DNA from: Parvibaculum sp.
GTDB lineage: Bacteria; Pseudomonadota; Alphaproteobacteria; Parvibaculales; Parvibaculaceae
Direction of reading: 5' to 3'
Assembly: GCA_019635955.1 (NCBI GenBank)
Contig: JAHBYL010000006.1
Coordinates: 30,151 to 94,150 of the forward strand
Length of the DNA stretch: 64,000 nt
In this document: one piece after another, positions 1-7,288 of the stretch
Numbering within the stretch: position 1 is the first letter of the stretch
How the letters are laid out: each line of letters starts with the position of its first letter
The notes under the pieces: generated by a model
The model's input: only the letters and a program-made list of their open reading frames with translations
The model's database searches: none
What the model was told of the DNA's origin: nothing
Translations under genes and position numbers: made by a program

Positions 1-186
1 CCCATCAACCCACCGCTGGCCCGCACTGACGGTGAAGTCCTCCGGCTGCGTGTCGTTCGGGCCGCCGACCCAGAAGCGCCCGCCGTTCACCGTCGTCAGC
101 TCGCCGAATATCGCGGTCAGGATCGCATTGACCGCAAGGCGGTGTTCCGCCGGAACCCACATGATCGCGCTGTGATACATCGTCAT
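1..186 (-). CDS. Phage hypothetical protein, 3' end cut by window
   Basis: This is a partial gene of at least 62 codons read leftward, starting at ATG 184-186 (MTMYHSAIMW...). It runs open to position 1, so the C-terminus is missing. It follows the preceding structural gene by 9 bases in the same transcript. The visible part has no recognisable domain; its place downstream of the capsid genes suggests a head-tail or tail component, which is inference from position only. Confidence 0.6.
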   Translation of the reverse strand, partial: MTMYHSAIMWVPAEHRLAVNAILTAIFGELTTVNGGRFWVGGPNDTQPEDFTVSAGQRWVDG

Positions 187-195
187 GGAATGACC

Positions 196-981
196 TCAGT
201 TGGTTGCAAGGAAGGCGTAGTACTGCGCCGCAAGGGCATCGCTTGTCGGGAGGGTGCAAATCACGTCCGTTGCACGCCCGTGCCAGAAGCCGGTAGCCGT
301 GGTCTGTGCCGTGGCGAACATGCGGATGCGCTGGTTGCCGATATTGGGCGTCACCGCCGTCTGCGCGGACCTCGCGCCGCCAAGCTCGCACCACATCTGG
401 CCGCCCTGATAGCGGACCCTGCCGATATGCGCGCCGGAAAAATCGACCGTGTCGAGCGTGTTCGTGACTGTGGTGCTGCCATCGCCGATGGTCAGGCGGA
501 GCCGGTTCACGCCGCCGCCCACGGCGCGGACGATGCGGAACTGCACCGTTGCGCCGTTCGTGCCGTAGGCGAACAGGATGCGCGCGCCCGTATCGGCGGC
601 AAGCGCGTCCTGACGGCAGCGGAACCAGACTTCCAGCCCGTTCGTGATAGCCCCGGTCGGCAGACTGCCGATATCGTCGCGGAACACCCGGTCGTCTACG
701 CCGTCCGCGATCAGTTCGATGCCGGAGTTGGCGGGCTGCGCCCCGCTATCGGCCTGCGCCAGCGCAAGACCGGCCTTCACGTCTACAAGGTTCGATACCT
801 GGGCGCCCGCAGTCGTGATGAGCGCGGGATAGCGCCCGCTCCACCAGTGAATGACGTTGGGGTCGGAAAGCGGGGTCCATCGCCTGCCGCCATCGCTATC
901 CCACAGCCCCTTCCTCGGCCCCCAGCGGCTTCCGTCGAAGCGGCTGTCCCGGAACCTTGATCGCTGCCAGCGGCTGGGCAT
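196..981 (-). CDS. Phage structural protein, possible lectin-like (ConA-like) fold
   Basis: The 261-residue protein begins with an Arg/Trp-rich stretch and continues with beta-rich sequence (pattern of W, G, short hydrophobic strands such as VWFRC, VQFRIVR, MWCELGG). This resembles concanavalin A-like or laminin-G-like sandwich domains that phages carry on virion surface proteins; the resemblance is by pattern only. The start ATG shares one base with the stop of the upstream gene (TGATG at 979-983), so the two are translationally coupled. It is probably a minor virion or tail-associated protein. Function is not established. Confidence 0.6.
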   Translation of the reverse strand: MPSRWQRSRFRDSRFDGSRWGPRKGLWDSDGGRRWTPLSDPNVIHWWSGRYPALITTAGAQVSNLVDVKAGLALAQADSGAQPANSGIELIADGVDDRVFRDDIGSLPTGAITNGLEVWFRCRQDALAADTGARILFAYGTNGATVQFRIVRAVGGGVNRLRLTIGDGSTTVTNTLDTVDFSGAHIGRVRYQGGQMWCELGGARSAQTAVTPNIGNQRIRMFATAQTTATGFWHGRATDVICTLPTSDALAAQYYAFLATN

Positions 982-1382
982 CAGGCGCGCAGCCTCAGAT
1001 AGATCGTGATGTCATAGGACGCGCCGTTGACCGCACCGTTCGTCGTCAGAAGGATATCGCCCGTGCCACCTGCAGAGCGCGGATCGCGCAGCCCGCCCTC
1101 GACGTCGAAGTCAAGATCGAATGAGCCGGACAGCACCGCGATTTCGTCGTCCGTGTTGTGGTCCCAGACGAGTCTCACATGGTTGAAGCCAGATACATGC
1201 CCGACGATCCGGTCGATCACACTCCAGGTCGCCGTTTCGCCCTTCGGCGTCTTGAGCGTCGAAATGTCGACCTTCGTCACGCCGCTCTCGCCCGTGCCGT
1301 CGCTGCGGTTCGTCAGCCGTACCGCATAGCGCCGCCCATTTGTCTGCGCCCAGAGAGCCTGGGTATTGACCGCATCGGCCAT
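981..1382 (-). CDS. Phage structural protein, hypothetical (133 aa)
   Basis: A small beta-rich protein (MADAVNTQALW...) with no motif I can name. It lies between the beta-helix protein and the lectin-like protein in the late operon and overlaps the latter by one base. Repeated Asp/Thr/Gly strands and a lack of charged helices suggest a compact beta-sandwich, as in head-completion or decoration proteins. The assignment to the virion rests on operon position. Confidence 0.55.
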   Translation of the reverse strand: MADAVNTQALWAQTNGRRYAVRLTNRSDGTGESGVTKVDISTLKTPKGETATWSVIDRIVGHVSGFNHVRLVWDHNTDDEIAVLSGSFDLDFDVEGGLRDPRSAGGTGDILLTTNGAVNGASYDITIYLRLRA

Positions 1383-1431
1383 CGTTTTCTCTCCTGCGAT
1401 GAGGCGGGGGCCGGAGCCCCCGCGCGTGTCA

Positions 1432-2430
1432 TCAATCCGCTGCGTCCACGGCGATGCCTGCCTCGGCCGATGACGGAACGCCCATGTTCACCCGGACGCG
1501 CGCCGAAGCAGCCGCCCACGCGGAGATGTTGTTCGCCATGCAGTCCATGAGGATGAGGGTGCCGTTGGCATCCGATGCCGCCACCGCAGCGACGGCGGGA
1601 GCGGTGTCGCCAGGCGAAATATTGTCCGCCGCCGAGAAGAGGCATGACTTGAAAATCGCCTCGCGGTTGAGCGCATTCGCCGCGTTCGCGTCGATGAAGA
1701 GCGGTGAGGTCTGCGAGCAGGATGCGAGGAAGATGCAATCCTCAAAGACATTGCGCGCCGTTTCGGAGCGAAGCCGGAGGCTCGCATTCGCCGCGGAACG
1801 CGCAATGGTGTCGAGGCCGATGGTGCAGTTCTTGAACGTGTGCTCACCGCCGCCGGTCAGGAGAAGGCAGGCCGATCCGGCGTGGCCCGCGGTCGGGAAG
1901 GAGCCCGTACCGCCCATGCCGCCGAAGTGGATGTTCTCGTAGTAGTTCCGCCCGCCCTTGTCTTCCCAGAGCACGCATGCCGTGGACGATCCGGGATTGA
2001 ACCCTTCGAAAAGCGAGAAGTTCGAGAAGACGCAGCCCGAAGCCGTGACTTCAACCATCGGCGTGAAGACCGTGGTCGGCGCCGTTGCGGCATGGCTGAT
2101 GCGGGCGCGCTGCGCAACCCGCGTCGGGGCGGTGACGCCGATCAGATGCGTCGCGTTCTTGGACCAGACCAGCTTCTCCGACAGCCGGGCCGTGGCGGCA
2201 GTCGAGCCGTCGCCGATCAGGAACACCGTGTCGTTCCGGCCTGCTTCGCACAGTTCATGCGCGCGGGCAAGGCTCTGGAGCGGGCGCTTGAGCGAGGTGC
2301 CGCTATTGCCGTCCCGGCCATTCGCCGGGTCGACGAAAAAGACACGGCTCTCTTTGCCGAAAAGAACGCCGGAGCCGAGCACCGGCATGCCGAAGCTCGA
2401 AATGCCGTTCGGGAAATTCGTGAAAGTCAT
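1432..2430 (-). CDS. Right-handed beta-helix phage protein
   Basis: The 332-residue protein has the look of a pectate-lyase-like parallel beta-helix. The N-terminus has an FFVDPANGRDGNSGT segment typical of such proteins, and the middle repeats short hydrophobic strands separated by N/G/T turns (for example CVFSNFSL, NYYENIHFGG, HTFKNCTIG, RNVFEDCIF, AIFKSCLF). The periodic N-C/F-x pattern every 20 to 25 residues is the helix coil repeat. No catalytic residues are evident, so a structural or surface-decoration role is more likely than an enzyme. It sits just downstream of the major capsid gene, separated from it by a terminator-like hairpin. Confidence 0.7.
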   Translation of the reverse strand: MTFTNFPNGISSFGMPVLGSGVLFGKESRVFFVDPANGRDGNSGTSLKRPLQSLARAHELCEAGRNDTVFLIGDGSTAATARLSEKLVWSKNATHLIGVTAPTRVAQRARISHAATAPTTVFTPMVEVTASGCVFSNFSLFEGFNPGSSTACVLWEDKGGRNYYENIHFGGMGGTGSFPTAGHAGSACLLLTGGGEHTFKNCTIGLDTIARSAANASLRLRSETARNVFEDCIFLASCSQTSPLFIDANAANALNREAIFKSCLFSAADNISPGDTAPAVAAVAASDANGTLILMDCMANNISAWAAASARVRVNMGVPSSAEAGIAVDAAD

Positions 2431-2517
2431 TGGATATCTCCGTGAGGTTCACCCGGCAGGGGGAGACCGCCCCAGCGATGACGCGCCACCGGATGTCTGG
2501 TTGGAAAGAACAACGCG

Positions 2518-2547
2518 AAAAAAGGGCGGAGCCGAAGCCCCGCCCTT
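2518..2547 (-). terminator. Rho-independent terminator after major capsid gene
   Basis: Read on the minus strand, a GC stem (GGGCGG...CCGCCC) closed by a GCTTCGGC loop region is followed by six T. It lies 21 bases past the capsid stop codon and before the beta-helix gene, so it should attenuate late transcription after the capsid gene, the most strongly needed product. Confidence 0.75.
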
Positions 2548-2567
2548 CCCCCGATGTGGCGCCGCCG

Positions 2568-3479
2568 TCAGGCCGACGCGCCAGCCACGCCATAAGCCGC
2601 GCGCCAGTCGGTATGCCCGAAGGAATACCGCTCGCGGGACTTGTAGCGCATGTTGCCCGTCTCGAAGTCGCCTTCGATACCGCGCGTCACGCCTTTGCGC
2701 CGCATGTGCTTCAGGCCGTCCGGGATGTCGGTCGTGACGAACCAGGCATCCGGGTCGGTGAAGTAGCGGTTGCAGGCGTAGTCCGTCAGCGATCCCGTGC
2801 TCTTGACGGCGTTGACGTCATTGTTCGCCGTGCCGGGCTGGAGATTCGAGCGAAGCAGGCGCTCCGCGACGAACTTCAGCTCTTCCGGGACGCCAAGCTT
2901 CTTCGGCATGGCGTGGACCGGGATGCCCCGATCGTCGACGAACTTCGAAATCTGGATCAGCACTTCCTCGAGCGAGGTCTCGCTCAGGTCGGCCGGCGTC
3001 GCAAGCTCGTTCGATGCCGTGCCGCCGCCCGCAAGCGGATGGTCGGTGGCAAAGAGCGACTTGCCGTCGCCGCCCGGAGCGGAGGCGCTGAAGCCATTGT
3101 TGAACACCGCGGCGCCCTTGATTTCCTTGGTGTACTGGAGCGAACGCGCCAGCGCCTTGGAATATTTCGCGCCGAGGTTGCCGTAGAGGCCGTCTTCGAT
3201 GGCCTCTTCCGTGATCGCAAAGGCGAGAGCGATCGTTTCGTGGTTGTACCGCGCGGTCCAGCCTTCATAGCCCGAATCGTAGGCCACGCCGGTACCTTCG
3301 GCCTTGACCTGCGCCCCGCCGAGGCCGACCAGAAGCTGGTCTTCCTCATAGGCCTTGTTCGAGTTCTGCACCTCGAAGAACTGCCGCCAGATTTCCGGGT
3401 GGCGGCGATATTCGAGGCCGAAATTCGCGTTCAGGCCTTCCTGGAGCTGCTTGCGGAATTGTGCACGTGTCATCGGCAT
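2568..3479 (-). CDS. Major capsid protein (HK97-fold type)
   Basis: The 303-residue protein resembles the Mu gpT/related major head subunits: a helical N-terminal segment (RAQFRKQLQEGLNANF), a capsid-typical TARYNHETIALAFAITEEAIEDGLYG segment (positions about 75-100), a FATDHPLAGGG segment and a C-terminal RERYSFGHTDWRAAYG end. It lies three bases downstream of a probable decoration protein gene and downstream of the scaffold gene. The terminator at 2518 follows it. The length fits compact capsid subunits without a prohead protease domain; no protease gene is seen, so assembly probably depends on the separate scaffold. Confidence 0.88.
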   Translation of the reverse strand: MPMTRAQFRKQLQEGLNANFGLEYRRHPEIWRQFFEVQNSNKAYEEDQLLVGLGGAQVKAEGTGVAYDSGYEGWTARYNHETIALAFAITEEAIEDGLYGNLGAKYSKALARSLQYTKEIKGAAVFNNGFSASAPGGDGKSLFATDHPLAGGGTASNELATPADLSETSLEEVLIQISKFVDDRGIPVHAMPKKLGVPEELKFVAERLLRSNLQPGTANNDVNAVKSTGSLTDYACNRYFTDPDAWFVTTDIPDGLKHMRRKGVTRGIEGDFETGNMRYKSRERYSFGHTDWRAAYGVAGASA

Positions 3480-3482
3480 GGC

Positions 3483-4049
3483 TCAGACCTCCACCAGATT
3501 GGCGCGGAGCTCGTGCTCGGCGATGAGAACGAGAACCTTCGCATAGGCCCCGTAGGCGTTGCCTCCGAGGTCGCCCGAGTCGGCAAGGCCCATGATGCGG
3601 ACCTGCTCTTCGGACGAGCCGTGCGTACCGACAGTCCAGCCGGACGTGCCGGTCTGGGCATTGCCCGAGCCGGAAGCGAGGTCAGCAAGCTGCCCCACAT
3701 CCGCGGCAACGACGCTCGCGGCCTGCGCGATGAACTCGATATTCGGGTCATCGTAGACCCAGGCCGTGGCGAGTGAACCGCTCTTCAGCGCCGTCGAAGC
3801 GGGCCAGTAGCGGCGGTACTGCACTGCGCCAGTCACATCCGTATAGGAGCAACCGGCGAAGACGCCGAGGATGTTGCCGCCGGCCGTGCCGATGGCGATG
3901 TTGCGGCCTGTGCCCGTCGAGAGCACCGGGTCGCCGGTATAGATCGCGGTGTTGTAGCCATCCGCAATCGTGTATCCGCTGGGCCGGATCGTGCCGCCGC
4001 CGAGATGGCGATGCGGACGAAGGCCAAACGGCGCATTGACGTTTGCCAT
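3483..4049 (-). CDS. Probable capsid decoration/head-stabilising protein
   Basis: The 188-residue protein begins MANVNAPFGLRP, an opening shared by many small phage structural proteins encoded next to the capsid gene. The rest is beta-rich and Gly/Ala/Thr-rich with few charged residues. It is encoded three bases upstream of the major capsid gene in the same operon. Function as a decoration or head-stabilising protein is inferred from position and composition. Confidence 0.65.
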   Translation of the reverse strand: MANVNAPFGLRPHRHLGGGTIRPSGYTIADGYNTAIYTGDPVLSTGTGRNIAIGTAGGNILGVFAGCSYTDVTGAVQYRRYWPASTALKSGSLATAWVYDDPNIEFIAQAASVVAADVGQLADLASGSGNAQTGTSGWTVGTHGSSEEQVRIMGLADSGDLGGNAYGAYAKVLVLIAEHELRANLVEV

Positions 4050-4086
4050 TGCTTCGTTCCTTCAGAGAAGCATGGTTGGGATGGGC

Positions 4087-4728
4087 CTACTCGTCGTCGT
4101 CCTCGAGGACGGGACGGCGGCCCGTTTCAACATCCGACTTCCGCGTGCGCGAGATCGCCGAGAACCGCTTGTCTTCGACGCGGTTCAGACCCTCATCGAC
4201 GGATTGCTCCTGACGGCGAAGGGCCTTGGCGTAGTGCGCGTTGCGCTGCCTTGCGAGCCGGATCGGCATGTGGCAAAGCACCATGCCGGCCACCTGAATG
4301 ACGCCGCCGAAGCGGGGGTCATTTGCGCGCGTGCCGGTATAGCTGCCCGGAACAGTGTCCGCGGGCCGGGGGCGCCAGCCTTCGCCGGTCTTCTTCGCAA
4401 TGTTGCGAGGGTCGTCGGCATTGAGCAGGGACGTGCGGATCCAGCGCTGGGTCATGCCCGGCAAGGGGTCCGGCGTATCGAGCTCGGAAGGCGGTTTCCA
4501 ATCCGTGGGCCATTCCGCATGGACCGCCCCGTGCATCTCCTCCATGTCGTGCGACTGGTGGAGCTCGGCGAGGCTGTCGTCATGGGCCACGTCTTCAGCG
4601 GTCTCCCGCTGGGCAATCGCGCTTGCGGCGCGCACAGGCGAAGCATGAGCCTCGCCAGGATCGGTGTCGTCCGGCACGAACGGCTTGCGCTGGGCCGGGG
4701 ATTTCTTTTTCGCTGCGGCGCGGGTCAT
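4087..4728 (-). CDS. Phage head-module hypothetical protein (213 aa)
   Basis: A hydrophilic protein with a lysine-rich N-terminus (MTRAAAKKKSPAQRK), a central segment rich in His/Glu and an acidic C-terminus (LEDDDE). It has no membrane segment and no motif I recognise. It follows the scaffold gene, whose stop shares one base with its start (TGATG at 4726-4730), so it is probably a small assembly or internal head protein. Confidence 0.5.
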   Translation of the reverse strand: MTRAAAKKKSPAQRKPFVPDDTDPGEAHASPVRAASAIAQRETAEDVAHDDSLAELHQSHDMEEMHGAVHAEWPTDWKPPSELDTPDPLPGMTQRWIRTSLLNADDPRNIAKKTGEGWRPRPADTVPGSYTGTRANDPRFGGVIQVAGMVLCHMPIRLARQRNAHYAKALRRQEQSVDEGLNRVEDKRFSAISRTRKSDVETGRRPVLEDDDE

Positions 4729-5846
4729 CAGGCGCTCCTTTCAGAGGCGCGCCGCTCTGCTGCATAGGCGCGCAGGTGTTCCTTGTTCGCGGGGTCGAGC
4801 CCGAAGCGAACCATGTTCCTCTTGTCGTCTGCGGTCAGCGTGACCTTGTTCGGGTTCTGCCGCCCCGTTCCGGTTGCAGTGCGCTGCACCTGCACGGCAG
4901 ATGTCCGGCCGTCGCCGCCGCGCCGCTTCTGGCCCGTGGCGATGCGCTTGCCCTCGTGGGTGCGGACCGGGATTTCAGGGAACCGGCGCGCAATGCGGCG
5001 CGTCAGTTCGGTGAAGTATTCCGGCGTTGCCGGGTCGTAGCCTTCCTGCGACATCGCCGCGTCTTCTGCGAGCGCGAAGGCCTTGATGGAGCGGTTCTTC
5101 GGCGTCTCCCACCAGTCCTTCTGCTCCGCAAGCCAGCGGGTCGCGAGCGGCGTCTTGCCCTTCACGTCGCTGCCGCGCTGCCGTGTCGGCGTCTCCGTTG
5201 CGGCGGCGAGATCGTCGTCGCTCGGAAGCCGTGCCAGAGCCTCTTCCATCTGCGTGCGGGCGCGCTTCAGTTCCGCGATTTGCTCCTCGATCTCGATCGC
5301 CTTGCGGGTCTCGCCATCGTCTCTGGCCTGCGCAAGATCGTCCGTGAGTTGCGAGATGCGCGCCTTGGCGTTCTCGGTTTCGCGCGTCAGGGTGACGCGT
5401 TGCAGCACCACGGCGCCGCGCTTCAGTTCCGCGTTCTCGGCCCTGATGCGGCCCACCTCGTCGTCGGCCTCCGCTCTCGCCTGGCGGGCAAGGCGGCGTT
5501 CCCGCATGATGCGGTTCGCGATCTTGGGCGGAAGGCCCTTGAGATTGTCGTCGATGGCATCGGAACCGGGCGGCAATTCGTCGCCGGTTTCGGCTCCCGC
5601 CTTTGCCTGCTCTTCCTCGTCGACGAGAATTTCGTCCTCGTCCTCATCACCCGCTGCGGGACCGGCGCCGGTCCCTGCCGCGTCGTCGTCCTCGATGTCG
5701 GCCGCGATTTCGTCGGCAAGGTCGAGTGCCTTGTCGTCCTCGAATACGATGCTGTCGTCATCTTCTCCGATCAGCATCTGATCCTTGGCGAGCGACCCGT
5801 CCGTGTCGTGGAACGGGGTCTCGCCGCCATCCTTATCCGGTGCCAT
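4728..5846 (-). CDS. Capsid scaffolding protein
   Basis: The 372-residue protein has an extremely acidic N-terminal third, a long heptad-like coiled coil around residues 120-215 (RIRAENAELKRG... QIAELKRARTQMEEALARL) and a basic C-terminus. This acidic start, coiled middle and basic end is the usual build of phage scaffolds, which bind the capsid subunit through the basic tail. It lies between the portal and the capsid gene, the standard position. No protease motif is visible. Confidence 0.75.
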   Translation of the reverse strand: MAPDKDGGETPFHDTDGSLAKDQMLIGEDDDSIVFEDDKALDLADEIAADIEDDDAAGTGAGPAAGDEDEDEILVDEEEQAKAGAETGDELPPGSDAIDDNLKGLPPKIANRIMRERRLARQARAEADDEVGRIRAENAELKRGAVVLQRVTLTRETENAKARISQLTDDLAQARDDGETRKAIEIEEQIAELKRARTQMEEALARLPSDDDLAAATETPTRQRGSDVKGKTPLATRWLAEQKDWWETPKNRSIKAFALAEDAAMSQEGYDPATPEYFTELTRRIARRFPEIPVRTHEGKRIATGQKRRGGDGRTSAVQVQRTATGTGRQNPNKVTLTADDKRNMVRFGLDPANKEHLRAYAAERRASERSA

Positions 5847-5901
5847 CTTTTCCTCCGATGGTGTGGAGCGCCGCGCCCCGCATCAGGGCGCGTGGGTGAA
5901 C

Positions 5902-5927
5902 AAAAAAGGCCCCCGTGAGGGAGCCTT
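5902..5927 (-). terminator. Rho-independent terminator between cold-shock and scaffold genes
   Basis: On the minus strand, AAGGCTCCC, a TCAC loop and GGGGGCCTT form a stem followed by six T. It sits between the cold-shock gene (ends 5956) and the scaffold gene (starts 5846), so scaffold and capsid genes need read-through or their own promoter. Confidence 0.75.
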
Positions 5928-5955
5928 GTCTGGCCGGGCGATGCGTCCCGGATTG

Positions 5956-6180
5956 CTATGCTTCGATTAGTTTCAGCCGCCCTGCGACGGCGCGCTTCTT
6001 CTTGTCCGGCATGAGCCGGTATTCGATGCGCTGGCCGGTGAGAAGTTCGCCGATGCCCGCCTCTTCGACGGCAGAGACATGGACGAAAACGTCTTCACCG
6101 CCCTTTTCCGGAACGATGAAGCCGTAATTCTTCGAGCGGCGAAACCACTTCACCGTGCCGGTATGCGTCTCGCCCGTCAT
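5956..6180 (-). CDS. Cold-shock domain protein, phage-encoded
   Basis: The 74-residue protein is a single cold-shock domain: GTVKWF at residues 8-13 and YGFIVPEKGGEDVFVHVSAV around 19-37 carry the RNP1- and RNP2-like aromatic nucleic-acid-binding motifs. Such proteins bind single-stranded RNA or DNA and melt secondary structure. The start ATG shares one base with the stop of the co-chaperonin gene. Its place in the virion operon, between portal and scaffold, is unusual; it may help translation or anti-termination of late mRNA, which is inference. Confidence 0.9.
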   Translation of the reverse strand: MTGETHTGTVKWFRRSKNYGFIVPEKGGEDVFVHVSAVEEAGIGELLTGQRIEYRLMPDKKKRAVAGRLKLIEA

Positions 6181-6626
6181 CAGATGTAAATCTTGAAGCC
6201 GCGCGCTGTCTCGGCACGTCCGAGGATGTGATCGTCGTTGATCGTGACGAGCTTCACGCCCTTGAATTCCCACTGGTTCGGCGTCGAGCGGTTGTACATC
6301 ACGAGATCGCCGACCTTCGGGAAGTCGGCTTCCGTCATGCCGAGATCGGCATATTTCTTGTGCTTGAACGCCGCCGGTCCGATGGCGCATATCCGGCCGA
6401 CGAAAGTCATGATGGACTGGGCGTCCATGACCTGCTCGGGCAACAGGATGCCCCCTTGCGAGACGGCGCGGGGCTTCACCGGCATGACGAAGATGCGCCA
6501 GCCGAACGGCACCGGCATCCCGTCCGGGATGGGCGTGTCCTCGAAATTGATATGCCCGTCGCCCCCCGAAGCCGGCACATCGACCGTCAGGCCCTCACGG
6601 AAGCTCTCAACAGAAACATCACTCAT
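6180..6626 (-). CDS. GroES-like co-chaperonin (Cpn10 fold), phage-encoded
   Basis: The 148-residue protein carries the Cpn10 hallmarks in order: a first strand (FGWRIFVMPVKP, about residues 41-52), a mobile-loop-like GGILLPEQ segment, VGRICAIGPAAF, then VGDLVMYNRST and a final DDHILG strand. It is longer than bacterial GroES (about 97 residues), with extensions at both ends and an insert before VGDLV. Phage co-chaperonins such as T4 gp31 replace host GroES so that GroEL can fold the capsid protein; the position next to scaffold and capsid fits that role. Confidence 0.82.
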   Translation of the reverse strand: MSDVSVESFREGLTVDVPASGGDGHINFEDTPIPDGMPVPFGWRIFVMPVKPRAVSQGGILLPEQVMDAQSIMTFVGRICAIGPAAFKHKKYADLGMTEADFPKVGDLVMYNRSTPNQWEFKGVKLVTINDDHILGRAETARGFKIYI

Positions 6627-6816
6627 GGTCGTCGTCGTCCTCGCGTTTCAACACTTCTCTAAGGGTTTCGAGCGCGTCCAGCAGCCCCTTGCGGCGGGCG
6701 GCGCGGCGAATGTAGTCCTCATGCGATAAGGAGCCGCGCAGAATATGCTCTGCCTCCGTATCGACCTTCTGCTTCAGTTCCTTTTCGTAAGCGTCGAGAT
6801 CGCGGTCTTGCATCAT
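6619..6816 (-). CDS. Small coiled-coil phage protein (65 aa)
   Basis: A short, highly charged helical protein (MMQDRDLDAYEKELKQKVD...) ending in an acidic EDDDDHE tail that overlaps the start of the co-chaperonin gene by eight bases. It probably forms a helical hairpin or coiled coil. No known family is recognised. It belongs to a run of three small genes between portal and co-chaperonin. Confidence 0.5.
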   Translation of the reverse strand: MMQDRDLDAYEKELKQKVDTEAEHILRGSLSHEDYIRRAARRKGLLDALETLREVLKREDDDDHE

Positions 6817-7034
6817 GCGGCCTTCTTCGCGAGCGCTGCCGCTCTCGGCGCCGGGCCTTCGCCCTGGCCGCCCATGAGAAGCGACGCGATGAGCTTCAGC
6901 GTTTCGCCGAATGTCTTGCTGCCTGCCTCCCTGTGGGCTGCGGCAAAGTCCTTCGGCGCAATGTCCGATGTCCGGATGCCTCGGTTCTGAAGGAAGGCCC
7001 GCGCCTGACGGATTTCCTTCGGGCTGGGCTGCAT
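6813..7034 (-). CDS. Small phage protein (73 aa)
   Basis: The start chosen is ATG at 7032-7034, which shares one base with the upstream stop (TGATG); an upstream extension in the same frame is Arg-rich and is judged spurious. The protein (MQPSPKEIRQARAF...) is mostly helical with an Ala/Lys-rich end. Its stop overlaps the next start by four bases (ATGA). The function is unknown. Confidence 0.5.
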   Translation of the reverse strand: MQPSPKEIRQARAFLQNRGIRTSDIAPKDFAAAHREAGSKTFGETLKLIASLLMGGQGEGPAPRAAALAKKAA

Positions 7035-7288
7035 CACACGATCCCGATTGGCCCGCGCTGCGGCATGACGATACCTTGCGGCGCGGCGCGCTGGTGCCCG
7101 TCGATTACGGCGAGGATGCCTTTCTTGTCCCATGCGGCTTCGGTCCACGTCCCGAGATTGACCTCGATCACCACGAAGCCGTTGCCGTGCAGCATCACCA
7201 TGACCTCGCCCACGTCCTTCATGTCGGGGTCGTCGGTGCGGGCATCGAACGTGCCCATCGGCGTTACGATCCTGAAATTCAACATCAT
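7034..7288 (-). CDS. Small phage protein (84 aa)
   Basis: A compact alpha/beta protein (MMLNFRIVTPMGTF...) with alternating hydrophobic strands (VMVMLHGNGFVVIEVNL). It starts four bases inside the 3' end of the portal gene and ends in a one-base overlap with the next gene. It is not recognised as a known family. Confidence 0.5.
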   Translation of the reverse strand: MMLNFRIVTPMGTFDARTDDPDMKDVGEVMVMLHGNGFVVIEVNLGTWTEAAWDKKGILAVIDGHQRAAPQGIVMPQRGPIGIV

